64,000 nucleotides of DNA from Glycomyces artemisiae. Its GTDB lineage: Bacteria; Actinomycetota; Actinomycetes; Mycobacteriales; Micromonosporaceae. Below, piece after piece: positions 27,006-35,550 of this stretch (its first letter is position 1; the number at the start of each line of letters is the position of its first letter). The notes below the pieces were generated by a model. The model worked only from the letters and a program-made list of their open reading frames with translations, was not told where the DNA came from and did no database searches. The translations under genes were made by a program, and so were the position numbers. The stretch covers positions 186,001-250,000 of the forward strand of contig NZ_PVTJ01000002.1 of the NCBI RefSeq assembly GCF_003002955.1, in the 5' to 3' direction.

Positions 27006-29275
27006 GGTAGGAACTCCTGGAAGCGGGCTCCGGCGTCCCGAGCATGGTCGGCACGGTCGGAGGCGGACGGCGGGCGCGTCTTCGTCGCCCAGTCGGAGGG
27101 TTCGGGCCCGAGCTCGATCTCCAGGCGCCCGCCGCCGTGCAGCTGGTTGCCGGTGATGAAGCTCTGGTCGAGGGGCTTGCCGTTGAAGCGCGCGGACTGG
27201 ACGTACCGCGGGGCCGTCCCGTGCGCGTCCTCGCCGATGCCGGTCTCGGCGTGCCCGGTGGTGACCAGCTCGAAGTCGTTGCCGCCGAAGCGCAGCTGCG
27301 CTTCGGCGAACGCGGGCGCGTTGACGAGGAACAGGTTCTGCCCGGCGACGGGGAACAGGCCGAGCGAGGCCCACACGTACCACGAGGACAGGGCCCCGGA
27401 GTCGTCGTTGCCGACGAGGCCGCCGCGGCCGGTCCCGAACTGGTACGACAGGGCCGCGTGCACGACCTCCGCGGTCCGGTCGGGCCGCCCGGCGTAGTGG
27501 TAGGCCCAGGGGGCCTCCATGTCGGGCTCGTTGTTCAGGCCCTCGAACCGGTCGAGGTCCAGGCCCATCGCGAACTCGCTGCCGAACGGCGGCACCCCGA
27601 GCTGCACGACCGGGTCGGCCCCGAACCCGAAGAACCGGTCGAGGATCGACGTGAACTCCTGATCGCCCCCGGCGAGGGTGATGCGGGAGGCCATGTCGTG
27701 GAGGAGCCGGAACGAGTAGTTCCAGCGCCCGCCCTCGTAGAAGCTCGAATCGCGCAGGAGCCCGTCGGGGCCGAACGCGTTCACCCAGCCCTTCGCCCTG
27801 GCCTCCAGCTCGTCGGCGAGCTTGAGGTCCCCGAGGCCGCGGGCGAGGATCGCGGTGCACCAGTATCCGGTGGCGAGGTCGAGGGTGTGGCTGATCGGGT
27901 GGACGACGCCGCGCTCGGTGTAGTCCTCGCCGTAGCCGCGCCGCAGGTCGTCCTGCATGTGGACGAGCGCCCAGTCCCATTCGGGGCCTTCGAGTCCGAG
28001 CTGGAACCCGTCGGCGAGCACGGTGTGCGCGAGCGCGGAGGCCTGCCGGAAGAACCGGTCGGAGCCGCGGGCCATCCGGTACCCGATGGGGAGGTTCCCC
28101 TCCTCCTCGGCGATGCGCACGATCGCCTCCAGCATGTCCGCGCCCTTGGCCGGGTTCAGGGCCGTGAGCAGCGGGAACTGGGTCTTGTACATGTCCCACA
28201 TCGTGGCGATGTCGAACACGAACGGGCCCTTGGAGGGCCAGAACGGGCTCTCGTCCTGCGCGAAGCACGGCTTGATGAGCGAGTGGTACAGGCTCGTCGC
28301 GAACACGGTCCGGCGCTCGGGCGTGCCGCCCTGGACCTCGACCTGGGAGAAGTAGTCGGACCAGGCGTCGCGGGTGTCGGCCAGGGCCGCGTCGAACCCG
28401 GCCTGCCCGGGGAGGGCCTGCTCCAGGTTCCGCTTCGCCTGCTCGGTGCCGCGCATGGAGAAGCCCATGCGGATCTCCACGACCTGCCCGGCCCTGGTGG
28501 GGCCCATGAACATGAGGCCGAACGGGCGCAGCGTGGTGCGGCGGATGTAGTCGAAGTCGAGGCGGGTGCCGCCGTCGACGCGGCGGCGGTCGTACCAGAC
28601 GAGCTGGCGCCAGCCGGGCGCGTCGGTGTCGATGTAGACCGACAGCGGGATGCCCTCCATGACGACGGTGCCCTGCGCGCACCCCTGCCCGAGGCTCTCG
28701 ATGCCGGCACGGAGGGGCACGGTGGTGCCGTGCTCGATCGCGAGGCCGCCGTAGGAGAAGTCGATGACGACGCGCGAGGACGACGACTCGGGGAACGTGT
28801 ACCGGTGGACGGCGGTCTTGGCGCCCACGGTCAGCTCGCAGCGGATCCCGTTCGCCAGGGTCGCGGCGTAGTACCCGGGCGAGGCCTCCTCGTCGGCGAG
28901 GCGCCACCGGTTCCCGAGCGAGTCGAGCGGCTCGACCATCGGGGTGACGCGGAAGTAGTTGTAGTACTTGCGGATCGCACCGGTCCCGGACTGCTGGAAG
29001 TGGGTGAAGCCGCTGGCGAGGTACTCGTCGTACATCGCCTCGGGCGCGCCCTCCTTGGAGATGCCGTACAGGCCGTACCCGGTCGGGTACGCGCCCGAGC
29101 ACGCGCACGCCGAGACCATCCCCAGCGGGTAGCACGCCCCGGGGTGGGTGTTCCCCACTTGGGCCTTCGGCCACCACCAAGCGGCGGCCAGCCCCTGCGC
29201 CGCGGGCAGATCAGTAGCCGCTGTACCGATGAAGGGGTCCACGCTGTCCAAGATGCGACTGAGATTAGAGCTCAT
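27002..29275 (-). CDS. Glycoside hydrolase family 92 (alpha-mannosidase type)
   Basis: This 757-residue protein has an N-terminal beta-sandwich (about 1-250) and a C-terminal (alpha/alpha)6 barrel. Family GH92 marks are VDPFIGTAA, PGACYPLGMVS, FTHFQQSGTGA, the barrel stretch QDESPFWPSKGPFVFDIATM and GLVGNDDSGALSSWYV. GH92 enzymes are Ca-dependent inverting exo-alpha-mannosidases, usually secreted. Here no signal peptide is visible, so the protein is apparently cytoplasmic. It is translationally coupled to a GT4 enzyme, which suggests turnover and rebuilding of one glycan or glycoside. ATG 29275 follows GAGGA, and an operator-like palindrome lies just upstream. Confidence 0.9.
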   Translation of the reverse strand: MSSNLSRILDSVDPFIGTAATDLPAAQGLAAAWWWPKAQVGNTHPGACYPLGMVSACACSGAYPTGYGLYGISKEGAPEAMYDEYLASGFTHFQQSGTGAIRKYYNYFRVTPMVEPLDSLGNRWRLADEEASPGYYAATLANGIRCELTVGAKTAVHRYTFPESSSSRVVIDFSYGGLAIEHGTTVPLRAGIESLGQGCAQGTVVMEGIPLSVYIDTDAPGWRQLVWYDRRRVDGGTRLDFDYIRRTTLRPFGLMFMGPTRAGQVVEIRMGFSMRGTEQAKRNLEQALPGQAGFDAALADTRDAWSDYFSQVEVQGGTPERRTVFATSLYHSLIKPCFAQDESPFWPSKGPFVFDIATMWDMYKTQFPLLTALNPAKGADMLEAIVRIAEEEGNLPIGYRMARGSDRFFRQASALAHTVLADGFQLGLEGPEWDWALVHMQDDLRRGYGEDYTERGVVHPISHTLDLATGYWCTAILARGLGDLKLADELEARAKGWVNAFGPDGLLRDSSFYEGGRWNYSFRLLHDMASRITLAGGDQEFTSILDRFFGFGADPVVQLGVPPFGSEFAMGLDLDRFEGLNNEPDMEAPWAYHYAGRPDRTAEVVHAALSYQFGTGRGGLVGNDDSGALSSWYVWASLGLFPVAGQNLFLVNAPAFAEAQLRFGGNDFELVTTGHAETGIGEDAHGTAPRYVQSARFNGKPLDQSFITGNQLHGGGRLEIELGPEPSDWATKTRPPSASDRADHARDAGARFQEFLP

Positions 29276-29625
29276 TCGTCACATCCTCGTTACGCCGCGA
29301 TGAACGCGCAAGCGTTCATGCGCACTTCGTCTAAGATCCCCCGCTGCGACACCCGCAATGCACCATTCGCCCGCGCCGCCCGCCGCGCCCGCCCGCGCAA
29401 CCGGAGCTTTCGCGCCGCCCGCCGCCGCGCCCGGACCGCCATCCGCCCCTCGTCCGCTGTCGGACCCTCCGGGCACTATGGAATCGGGGGGCGCTCGCGA
29501 CGCCCGAATTGCGCAGAACCGCCGAGACGCTCCCGATCGCCGCCCGGCCGGTAAGGCAGACCCCACCACCGTTCCGCCAGTGCACGTCAGTGTGCGGCAA
29601 CGCGATCGGAAATACCGTCGTAGGC
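29276..29625. other. Divergent gap of 350 bp between GH92 and a membrane protein gene
   Basis: Apart from the palindrome at 29300-29319 no feature was recognised. The stretch 29370-29480 is arginine/proline-codon-like GC-rich sequence without a convincing gene. Confidence 0.45.
29300..29319. promoter_or_regulatory. 20-bp palindrome upstream of GH92
   Basis: ATGAACGC-GCAA-GCGTTCAT has perfect 8-bp arms and lies 24 bp before the GH92 start. This is the position and form expected for a LacI-type or similar sugar-responsive operator. No regulator gene is adjacent. Confidence 0.55.
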
Positions 29626-30663
29626 ATGAGCACCACCCTCGCCGCCCACCGCCGCCCCACCGCCGCCGACCGCGCCTCAGATGCCGGGATCGCCCTCACC
29701 CGCGGGGGCCGCCGCTGGCACCGCCCCCTCCTCGTCCTCGGGATCGCGTGCGGGGTCGTCGCGCTCGCGTCGCTCGCCGCGATGCCCTTCGACGACCGCA
29801 CGATCCTGGGCGAGTCCGTCTGGGTCAAGTCCTTCAAGTTCGGGTTCTCGTTCTTCGCCTACTGCCTGTCGCTCGCCTGGCTCCTCTCCCACATGACGAA
29901 GCTGCGGCGCACCGGCTGGGCCTTCGGGACCCTGTTCGCCGTCATCAGCGCCGCCGAGGTCGGCGTGATCACCGCCGCGGCCGCGATGGGCACGTTCAGC
30001 CACTTCAACGCCTCCGACGACGCGTTCAACCAGGTCGTCCAGATGGCGTTCCAGTTCGTGCCGGTCATGTTCCTCGCGAACGTCGTCATCGCCGTCCTGG
30101 TCCTGTTCCAGCGCATCGGCGACCGGGCCGTCACGGCCGTGATCCGGTGGGGCCTGCTCCTGTCGAGCCTCGGCATGTTCGCGGCGTTCTTCATCGTCAC
30201 CGTCGGCGGCCAGGGCCAGCGCACCCAGGTCGACGCCAACGGGACCGAGGTCCCGCTCAACGCCGGGCACGGCGTCGGCGACCTCGACGGCAACGGCATG
30301 GTCCTCACCGGCTGGTCCACCACCGGCGGCGACATGCGCGTCGCCCACTTCATCGGCCTGCACGGCATCCAGGTGCTCATCGGCCTCGGGATGCTCCTGA
30401 GCTTCCTGGCGGTCCGCCGGGCGTGGCTGCGCGACGACCGGGTCCGCGCCGCGGTCGTCCGCTGGAGCGCCGCCGGGTACCTCGGGGTGTTCGCGACCGC
30501 CGCGTGGCAGGCCGTGCGCGGCCAGTCGTTCACCTCGCCCGACGCGGCCTCGCTCGCCGCCTACGGCGCGGCCGTCCTCGTCGCGGCCGCCGGGATCGCC
30601 CTCACCGTCGCCCGCGCCCGCCGCACCGTCGACGCCGAGGACCGCGCGCTCGAACTGAGATAA
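29626..30663 (+). CDS. Polytopic membrane protein of unknown function
   Basis: This 345-residue protein has about eight predicted membrane helices. Starting at ATG 29626 it has an arginine-rich cytoplasmic N-terminus (1-28), then paired helices around 33-53, 68-88, 97-118, 138-160, 172-195, 245-270, 285-300 and 313-335. A soluble loop of about 40 residues (195-238; GQGQRTQVDANGTEVP, then VGDLDGNGMVLTG) lies between the fifth and sixth helices. I do not recognise the family. The histidines in THFIGLHGIQ-like context (VAHFIGLHGIQVLIG) might bind a cofactor. It ends at a hairpin and appears monocistronic. Confidence 0.75.
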   Translation: MSTTLAAHRRPTAADRASDAGIALTRGGRRWHRPLLVLGIACGVVALASLAAMPFDDRTILGESVWVKSFKFGFSFFAYCLSLAWLLSHMTKLRRTGWAFGTLFAVISAAEVGVITAAAAMGTFSHFNASDDAFNQVVQMAFQFVPVMFLANVVIAVLVLFQRIGDRAVTAVIRWGLLLSSLGMFAAFFIVTVGGQGQRTQVDANGTEVPLNAGHGVGDLDGNGMVLTGWSTTGGDMRVAHFIGLHGIQVLIGLGMLLSFLAVRRAWLRDDRVRAAVVRWSAAGYLGVFATAAWQAVRGQSFTSPDAASLAAYGAAVLVAAAGIALTVARARRTVDAEDRALELR

Positions 30664-30686
30664 CGCTTGCTTCCAGGCATTGCATC

Positions 30687-30719
30687 GGGCCGGGACCGCC
30701 GTTAGGCTGGTCCCGGCCC
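30687..30719 (+). terminator. Hairpin between the membrane protein and LD-carboxypeptidase genes
   Basis: An 11-bp perfect stem (GGGCCGGGACC / GGTCCCGGCCC) with an 11-nt loop lies 24 bp past the stop of the membrane protein gene and 14 bp before the AGGAGG of the next gene. It could end the first transcript or act in the leader of the second. Confidence 0.55.
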
Positions 30720-30746
30720 CGACCCGTCCCACAGGAGGCAGCAGAC

Positions 30747-31727
30747 ATGGAACCCTTGCGGCCCAAACGGCTCCGCCCCGGCGACACCGTCGCGATCGCG
30801 GCCCTGTCCGGCCCGCGCAGCGCCCACCGCGCCGAGGAGCTCGACGGCGCGGTCGCCGTCCTCGAAGACGCCGGGTTCCGCGTCCGCCTCACGCCCCTCG
30901 TCGAGGCGGGCGGCCACCGGTTCTGGCGCTCCGCCGCCCCCGCCGAGCAGGCCGCCGAACTGAACACGCTCCTCAACGACCCGGAGGTGCGGGCGATCAT
31001 CCCGTTCGCGGGAGGCAACGCGACCACCGCGTACCTCGACCGCATCGACTACGACGCGGTCCGCCGCGACCCCAAGCCGCTCCTCGGCTTCAGCGACATC
31101 ACCGCGCTCCACCTCGCCCTGCACTCGCGGACCGGCCTGGTCGGCATGCACGCCGACTTCGCGCCCGGCCTCAGCGGCCGGTTCTGGGCCGACGCCTCCC
31201 CCGAGCGGCACGCCCAGATCCGCGACCTCCTCTTCGGGCTCCTCACCGGCGAGATCACCGAGACCGCCCTTCCCGCCGACCAGCCCTGGGAGACATGGAA
31301 ACCCGGGAAGGCGACCGGCCGCCTCGTCGGCGGCCTGCTCGACCGGCTCATCAACGTCCAGGCCTCCCCGTACGCGCTCGCGCCCGAGACCTGGGACGGC
31401 GCCGTGTTCTTCTGGGAGGACGTGGGCCGCAACCTCGGCCACGTGTGGAACCAGCTCCACGTGCTGCGCATGCAGGGCGTCTTCGACCGCACCGCCGCGA
31501 TGGTCGTCGGCATCCCCGCCGGGATCTCCGACCGCGACCTCCCCGACGGGACCCTCGCCGGCGTCGAGGACGTCGTGCTCGACGTCCTCGCCGACTACTC
31601 GTTCCCGGTCCTCGCCGGAGTCGACTTCGGACATACCGGCCCGAACCTGCCGATGCCCATCGGCGCGTTGGCCTCCGTGGACGCCACCGCCCAAGAGCTG
31701 CGGCTCCTGGAGTCGCCCGTCGACTAG
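30747..31727 (+). CDS. LD-carboxypeptidase, peptidase family S66
   Basis: This 326-residue enzyme is of the S66 family (LdcA/MccF). The nucleophile is S116 in LLGFSDITALH, the catalytic Glu lies in AVFFWEDVGRN near residue 220 and the His in VDFGHTGPNLP near residue 298. It starts with the typical RLRPGDTVAIAAL. LdcA members remove the terminal D-alanine from murein tetrapeptides during recycling, while MccF members cleave microcin-type nucleotide-peptide antibiotics. The sequence does not separate these. ATG 30747 is set by AGGAGG at 30733-30738. Confidence 0.87.
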   Translation: MEPLRPKRLRPGDTVAIAALSGPRSAHRAEELDGAVAVLEDAGFRVRLTPLVEAGGHRFWRSAAPAEQAAELNTLLNDPEVRAIIPFAGGNATTAYLDRIDYDAVRRDPKPLLGFSDITALHLALHSRTGLVGMHADFAPGLSGRFWADASPERHAQIRDLLFGLLTGEITETALPADQPWETWKPGKATGRLVGGLLDRLINVQASPYALAPETWDGAVFFWEDVGRNLGHVWNQLHVLRMQGVFDRTAAMVVGIPAGISDRDLPDGTLAGVEDVVLDVLADYSFPVLAGVDFGHTGPNLPMPIGALASVDATAQELRLLESPVD

Positions 31728-31814
31728 ACGCTTCTTGCACGAACGGGTTGCGTTCGCAATTCCCGGACCCTAAGCGGTTGCTTTCTTGTGGACCTTCGGG
31801 CACGGTTGGTAGAC

Positions 31815-32339
31815 ATGAGGATCCGAACGGCCACCCCCGCCGACGCAGACGAGATGGTTCAGGTCCGCACCGCATCCTGGCGCGCGGCCTACGAAGGCCT
31901 GGTCGACGCCGACGTGCTCGCCGGGCTCCCCGACGAGGCGTCCGAACGCTACGTGCGCTACCTCGCGCGCAGGCGCCCCCTCGAAACCGAGTTCGTGGCC
32001 GAGAAGGGCCCCTACGTGATCGGCTTCGCCTCGTTCACCTGGGACCGCGACGAGACCGACGAGGACGGCGCCGGCCCCGGCACCCCCGGGCTGGTCCAGT
32101 CGATCTACGTGCACCCCGACCATTGGAGCCGCGGCGCGGGCCGGGCCCTCATGAACCAGGGCGTGCGCTGGCTCGCCGAGCAGGGGTTCGCGCCCGTCCG
32201 GGTGTGGATCATGGAGGGCAGCGAGATCAGCCGCCGCTTCTACGAGCGGTACGGCTTCGAGTCCGACGGCGCCCGCAAGACCATGGAACTCAGCGGCGCG
32301 ACCATCCCTTGTGAACGGTTGACGCTCAAAGAATCCTGA
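31815..32339 (+). CDS. GNAT-family N-acetyltransferase
   Basis: This 174-residue GNAT protein has IRTATPADADEMVQVRTASW at the N-terminus and the acetyl-CoA pyrophosphate-binding motif A in the form SIYVHPDHWSRGAGRALM (about 100-117), followed by the typical FYERYGFESDG near residue 145. The acceptor substrate cannot be predicted. It begins at ATG 31815 and shows only a weak ribosome site. It appears to have its own promoter in the 87-bp gap after the carboxypeptidase gene. Confidence 0.87.
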   Translation: MRIRTATPADADEMVQVRTASWRAAYEGLVDADVLAGLPDEASERYVRYLARRRPLETEFVAEKGPYVIGFASFTWDRDETDEDGAGPGTPGLVQSIYVHPDHWSRGAGRALMNQGVRWLAEQGFAPVRVWIMEGSEISRRFYERYGFESDGARKTMELSGATIPCERLTLKES

Positions 32340-32385
32340 CCGCGGCCCGCGCCCGCACTGCCGGACCAGCACTACCGAACCCGCA

Positions 32386-32952
32386 CTACCGGACGACGTC
32401 GAAGACCTGCTTCTGGATGCCGTTGCCGTACACCTCGTGCTCGACGAGGTCGAGCTTCACGGCGTCCTGGTCGGCGTCGCTGAACAGCCGCTTCCCCGCG
32501 CCCAGGAGCAGCGGGAACACCAGCAGGTGGTAGCGGTCGACGAGCCCGGCGTCCGCGAGGCTCTTCCCGAGAGTGGCGCTGCCCTGCACCGACAGCGGCC
32601 CGCCGTCGGTCTCCTTGAGCGCGGCGACCTCGTCGATCGAGCGGAGGATCGTGGCGGGCCAGCGCTCGTCGTCCTCCTTGAGGGTGGTGGACACGACGTA
32701 CCGGGGCTTGGCGTTGTACCCGGCGAACTCCTCGGTCATGGTCGGCCACACGGGCGCGAACGCCTCATATGAGGTCCGGCCGAGCAGGAGCGCCCCGGCC
32801 TCCTCCTGCTCGCGGCCCTTGATCTCGTAGGCCTCGGGGAGGAACTCGACGTCCTTGAAGGTCCAGCCGCTGTTGCGGTAGCCGGGCTCCCCGCCGGGGG
32901 CCTCCATGACGCCGTCGAGGGAGACGAACGCGGTGACGATGATCTGGCGCAT
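32386..32952 (-). CDS. DHFR-fold / RibD C-terminal domain reductase
   Basis: This 188-residue single-domain protein belongs to the RibD C-terminal/dihydrofolate-reductase-like family (YwjB/YyaP type). It begins IIVTAFVSLDGVMEAPGGEPG, has LLLGRTSYEAFAPVWP near residue 57 and the NADPH-site stretch GSATLGKSLADAGLVDRYHL near residue 125. It is probably a cytoplasmic NADPH-dependent reductase. The role in folate or riboflavin synthesis is not implied. A short dyad CCTGAA/TTCAGG sits at 33027-33044 upstream, possibly regulatory. Confidence 0.87.
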   Translation of the reverse strand: MRQIIVTAFVSLDGVMEAPGGEPGYRNSGWTFKDVEFLPEAYEIKGREQEEAGALLLGRTSYEAFAPVWPTMTEEFAGYNAKPRYVVSTTLKEDDERWPATILRSIDEVAALKETDGGPLSVQGSATLGKSLADAGLVDRYHLLVFPLLLGAGKRLFSDADQDAVKLDLVEHEVYGNGIQKQVFDVVR

Positions 32953-33076
32953 GATGCGGGCCCTTTCGCTCGGTGGATGCTCGCTCTCCCACTATGACGA
33001 GCGCCCCTGACAGGATTCATCGCGAACCTGAAATCCAGTTCAGGAAGCATGGCAGGAGGCATGCCAGGGAACCCGG

Positions 33077-34099
33077 TCAGGGCAGGCGCAGCGTCGCGAG
33101 GACGGGCGCGTGGTCGCTGCCGTCCTTGCCGAGCACCGCGTAGTCGAGGACGGCGAGGCCGTCCTCGGCCAGGACGTGGTCGAGGGTCACGGCGGGCGGG
33201 CGCACGATCCCGTTCAGGTAGCCGCCCTCGATCGGCCGCCACGTCGGGGTCAGGCCCTCACCGGTGGCGTCGGCGGCGTCGGTGTACCCGTCGGCGAGGA
33301 GGCCGCGCAGGTTGTCGTGGTCGAGCGTGGCGTTGAAGTCCCCCGCGAGGACCCACGGCGCGCCGCCGTCGGGCCGCGGCATCTGCTCGAAGTCGTCCTC
33401 CCACAACGGGATCCGCTCCGGCGTGGCGGGCGCGGCGGTGTGCACGGCCATGAACCTGACGGCCTCGCCGCCGAGGTCGACTTCGGCGCCGATCTGGTAG
33501 AAGATCCCGTCGCGGCCCACGGTCTCGATGCGCTCCAGGGGGTGCGCGGCGTACAGGCCGGTGCCGACGGCGAGCCCGTCGGGTTCGAGGATCGAGTAGG
33601 GGAGCAGCTCCTCCAGCCCGAGCTCGGCGAGGCCCTCGGCGGCGCCGGGGGTGAGCTCCTGGACGCTGAGCAGGTCGGGCCGGTGCTCGGCGACGAGGTC
33701 GACGACCTTCCCCAGGTCCGTCTGGCCCACGTACAGGTTCACGGACATGACGGTGAACTCCGCGCCGCCCGCCGCAGGCTGCTCGTCGGCGCTCATCCGC
33801 GGCACGAGCACCACGGCGAGCGCGATGACGGCCGCACCCGTGACCGCGAGCGCGGCCCAGTGCCGCACGGCCGCCTGCACCCCCGCGGCGACGACGGCCG
33901 CGAGCACGAAGTACGGCACGAACGCGACCGTGGTGACCAGGACCCACCCGGTCTCCAGCCCGAGCACCCGGATCAGCGTGTACGCGACGACCCCCGCAGT
34001 GCCGGTCCACGACAGGACCCGCAGCCACCGGGAGCGCCACCAGGGCCGCTCGGCCGCCTCGGGCTCCCCGTCCGCTTCGGTCACCTCGGTGTCGGTCAT
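33077..34099 (-). CDS. Membrane-anchored endonuclease/exonuclease/phosphatase family protein
   Basis: This 340-residue protein has three N-terminal membrane helices (about 28-48, 55-75 and 80-100) and a C-terminal EEP domain (about 115-340). EEP marks are VMSVNLYVGQ, DLLSVQELTP (catalytic Glu), VLAGDFNATLDH and GSDHAPVLATL at the end. The arrangement suggests a membrane-attached hydrolase acting outside the membrane on phosphodiesters or inositol phosphates. It is the last gene of the long minus-strand run starting at alr, with a 41-bp gap after the nucleotidyltransferase gene. Confidence 0.86.
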   Translation of the reverse strand: MTDTEVTEADGEPEAAERPWWRSRWLRVLSWTGTAGVVAYTLIRVLGLETGWVLVTTVAFVPYFVLAAVVAAGVQAAVRHWAALAVTGAAVIALAVVLVPRMSADEQPAAGGAEFTVMSVNLYVGQTDLGKVVDLVAEHRPDLLSVQELTPGAAEGLAELGLEELLPYSILEPDGLAVGTGLYAAHPLERIETVGRDGIFYQIGAEVDLGGEAVRFMAVHTAAPATPERIPLWEDDFEQMPRPDGGAPWVLAGDFNATLDHDNLRGLLADGYTDAADATGEGLTPTWRPIEGGYLNGIVRPPAVTLDHVLAEDGLAVLDYAVLGKDGSDHAPVLATLRLP

Positions 34100-34140
34100 G
34101 GGACCGGAGCCTAACCTGCACCGTCCACACGCCCCCGCGG

Positions 34141-34905
34141 TCAGTCCCTGAGCAGGTCGAACCGGGGCCGGACCGCATCGGCGAGGGCCTTCAGGTCCGC
34201 GCCGGTGTACGGGTCGAGCAGGGCCGCAACGGCTTCGATCGCGCCGAGCACCGCGGGGCCGGTGAGGTCGGCGGGGTGCGTGGCCGCGATCCCTTGCGGG
34301 GCAGGGGCGTCGGCGTTCTCGACGGTGACGGCCCCGAACTGCGGGTAGGTGAGCCCGAGGTCCGCGGCATGGAGGCTCCACACCTGGTTCCGCGCCTCGG
34401 TGAGGGACCCGAGCGCCCGCCAGGGGCGCCCGCGGGCCGCGTGCCGGGCGGCGTCGCCGAGCGCGATCCACGCCAGGAACGCCCACTCGCGGCGCGCGGC
34501 CGCGTCGGGGGTCCACCGGCCCGGGTCGACGGGCTCGGCGAGGCGGCCGGCCTTGTCCACGACCGCGGTCGACTGCGGGGCGAGGCCGGTGCGGGCGGCG
34601 GCGTCGAAGACGACGAGGGACAGCTGGCGGCCGTCGCGGTAGACGCAGACGAGGTGTGTGACGTCGCCGAGGCGCTGGCGGAGGGTCGCGGCGGTCGGCG
34701 CGAACCCGGTGGCGGCGTCGAGCGCGGCGGCGATGCGCGGGTCGTCGTCGGCGAGTGCGGTGACGCCGATCCCGGCGTCGACGTCGGAGTACGCGTCGCC
34801 CGCGCCGCGGCCGAGCGACCCGCCGAGTTCGACCCACTCGACCCAGTCGGCGGCTTCGGCCCAGGCGCGCAGGGCCGCGACGATCGCGTGCGGGTCGGGT
34901 GCCAT
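34141..34905 (-). CDS. Nucleotidyltransferase-fold protein
   Basis: This 254-residue protein has an N-terminal pol-beta-type nucleotidyltransferase motif, GGSLGRGAGDAYSDVDAGIG, supplying GS and the paired aspartates at about residues 28-47. The C-terminal helical part resembles aminoglycoside-nucleotidyltransferase-like proteins. A longer in-frame start exists, but ATG 34905 lies six bases after GAGGAGG. The acceptor is unknown; antibiotic resistance would be an over-reading. It sits between the DinB and EEP genes in the same direction with gaps of about 40 bp. Confidence 0.8.
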   Translation of the reverse strand: MAPDPHAIVAALRAWAEAADWVEWVELGGSLGRGAGDAYSDVDAGIGVTALADDDPRIAAALDAATGFAPTAATLRQRLGDVTHLVCVYRDGRQLSLVVFDAAARTGLAPQSTAVVDKAGRLAEPVDPGRWTPDAAARREWAFLAWIALGDAARHAARGRPWRALGSLTEARNQVWSLHAADLGLTYPQFGAVTVENADAPAPQGIAATHPADLTGPAVLGAIEAVAALLDPYTGADLKALADAVRPRFDLLRD

Positions 34906-34948
34906 CGGTGCCTCCTCGGTGCGGTTGACCCGCAACGCTACCGGAGGG

Positions 34949-35512
34949 TCAGGACACGGGCGTCCAGTCCTCGGGCGGGTCCTCGCCGACGCGGCCGTCG
35001 ACGGCTTCGCGCAGGAGGTCGGCGTGGCCGGTGTGGCGGCCGTACTCCTCGACGAGGTCGCAGACGATGCGGCGGACGCTGAAGTGCCCGCGGCCGGGCC
35101 ACTCCCAGTGCGCGTCCTGGTCGAGGCCGCCGTCGGCGGTGATCGCGGCGAGACGCTCGCGGGAGCGGGCGACCGCGGCGTCGTACAGCCCGTACAGGTA
35201 CTCGGGGCTGTCGTCGGCGGCGGAGCCGAACTCCCACGCGTCGGAGTCGTCGAGCGGCGCGGACACCCACGGCTCGCCGGGGGACTCGCCGCGCATCTTC
35301 CACGCGAACGTGATGTCCTCGACGCGCGCGAGGTGCTTCAGCAGCCCGCCGATGGTGAGGTCGGAGGCGCCGATGCGCTGGGCGAGGCCCGCGGCGTCGA
35401 GGCCGTCGGCCTTCCAGCGGAAGGTGGTGCGGAGCCGTTCGAGCATGGCGAGCAGGTGCTCGGACTCGGTGCCGGCGAGCGGCGGCTCCCAGGAAGGGAC
35501 GTTGTCGGTCAT
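34949..35512 (-). CDS. DinB-fold, DUF664 mycothiol-transferase-like protein
   Basis: This 187-residue four-helix DinB-superfamily protein shows the three metal-binding histidines expected for the family: H in LLKHLARVED near residue 60 and the pair in EYGRHTGHADLLRE near residue 162. Actinobacterial members are thiol S-transferases that use mycothiol. The presence of the gene is one reason to call the host a mycothiol-producing actinomycete. It follows tsaD by 38 bp. The electrophilic substrate is unknown. Confidence 0.85.
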   Translation of the reverse strand: MTDNVPSWEPPLAGTESEHLLAMLERLRTTFRWKADGLDAAGLAQRIGASDLTIGGLLKHLARVEDITFAWKMRGESPGEPWVSAPLDDSDAWEFGSAADDSPEYLYGLYDAAVARSRERLAAITADGGLDQDAHWEWPGRGHFSVRRIVCDLVEEYGRHTGHADLLREAVDGRVGEDPPEDWTPVS

Positions 35513-35550
35513 GCCGGTTACGGTAGCGGCGGGGACCGACAGGCGGGCCC

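Noticed and set aside
29358..30746. In-frame upstream extension of the LD-carboxypeptidase
   Set aside because: The extension runs through the membrane protein gene in another frame and lacks similarity; AGGAGG at 30733 and the conserved N-terminus fix ATG 30747.
33027..33044. CCTGAA/TTCAGG dyad upstream of the DHFR-fold gene
   Set aside because: The arms are only 6 bp with a 6-bp spacer, too short to separate from chance; mentioned in the gene entry only.
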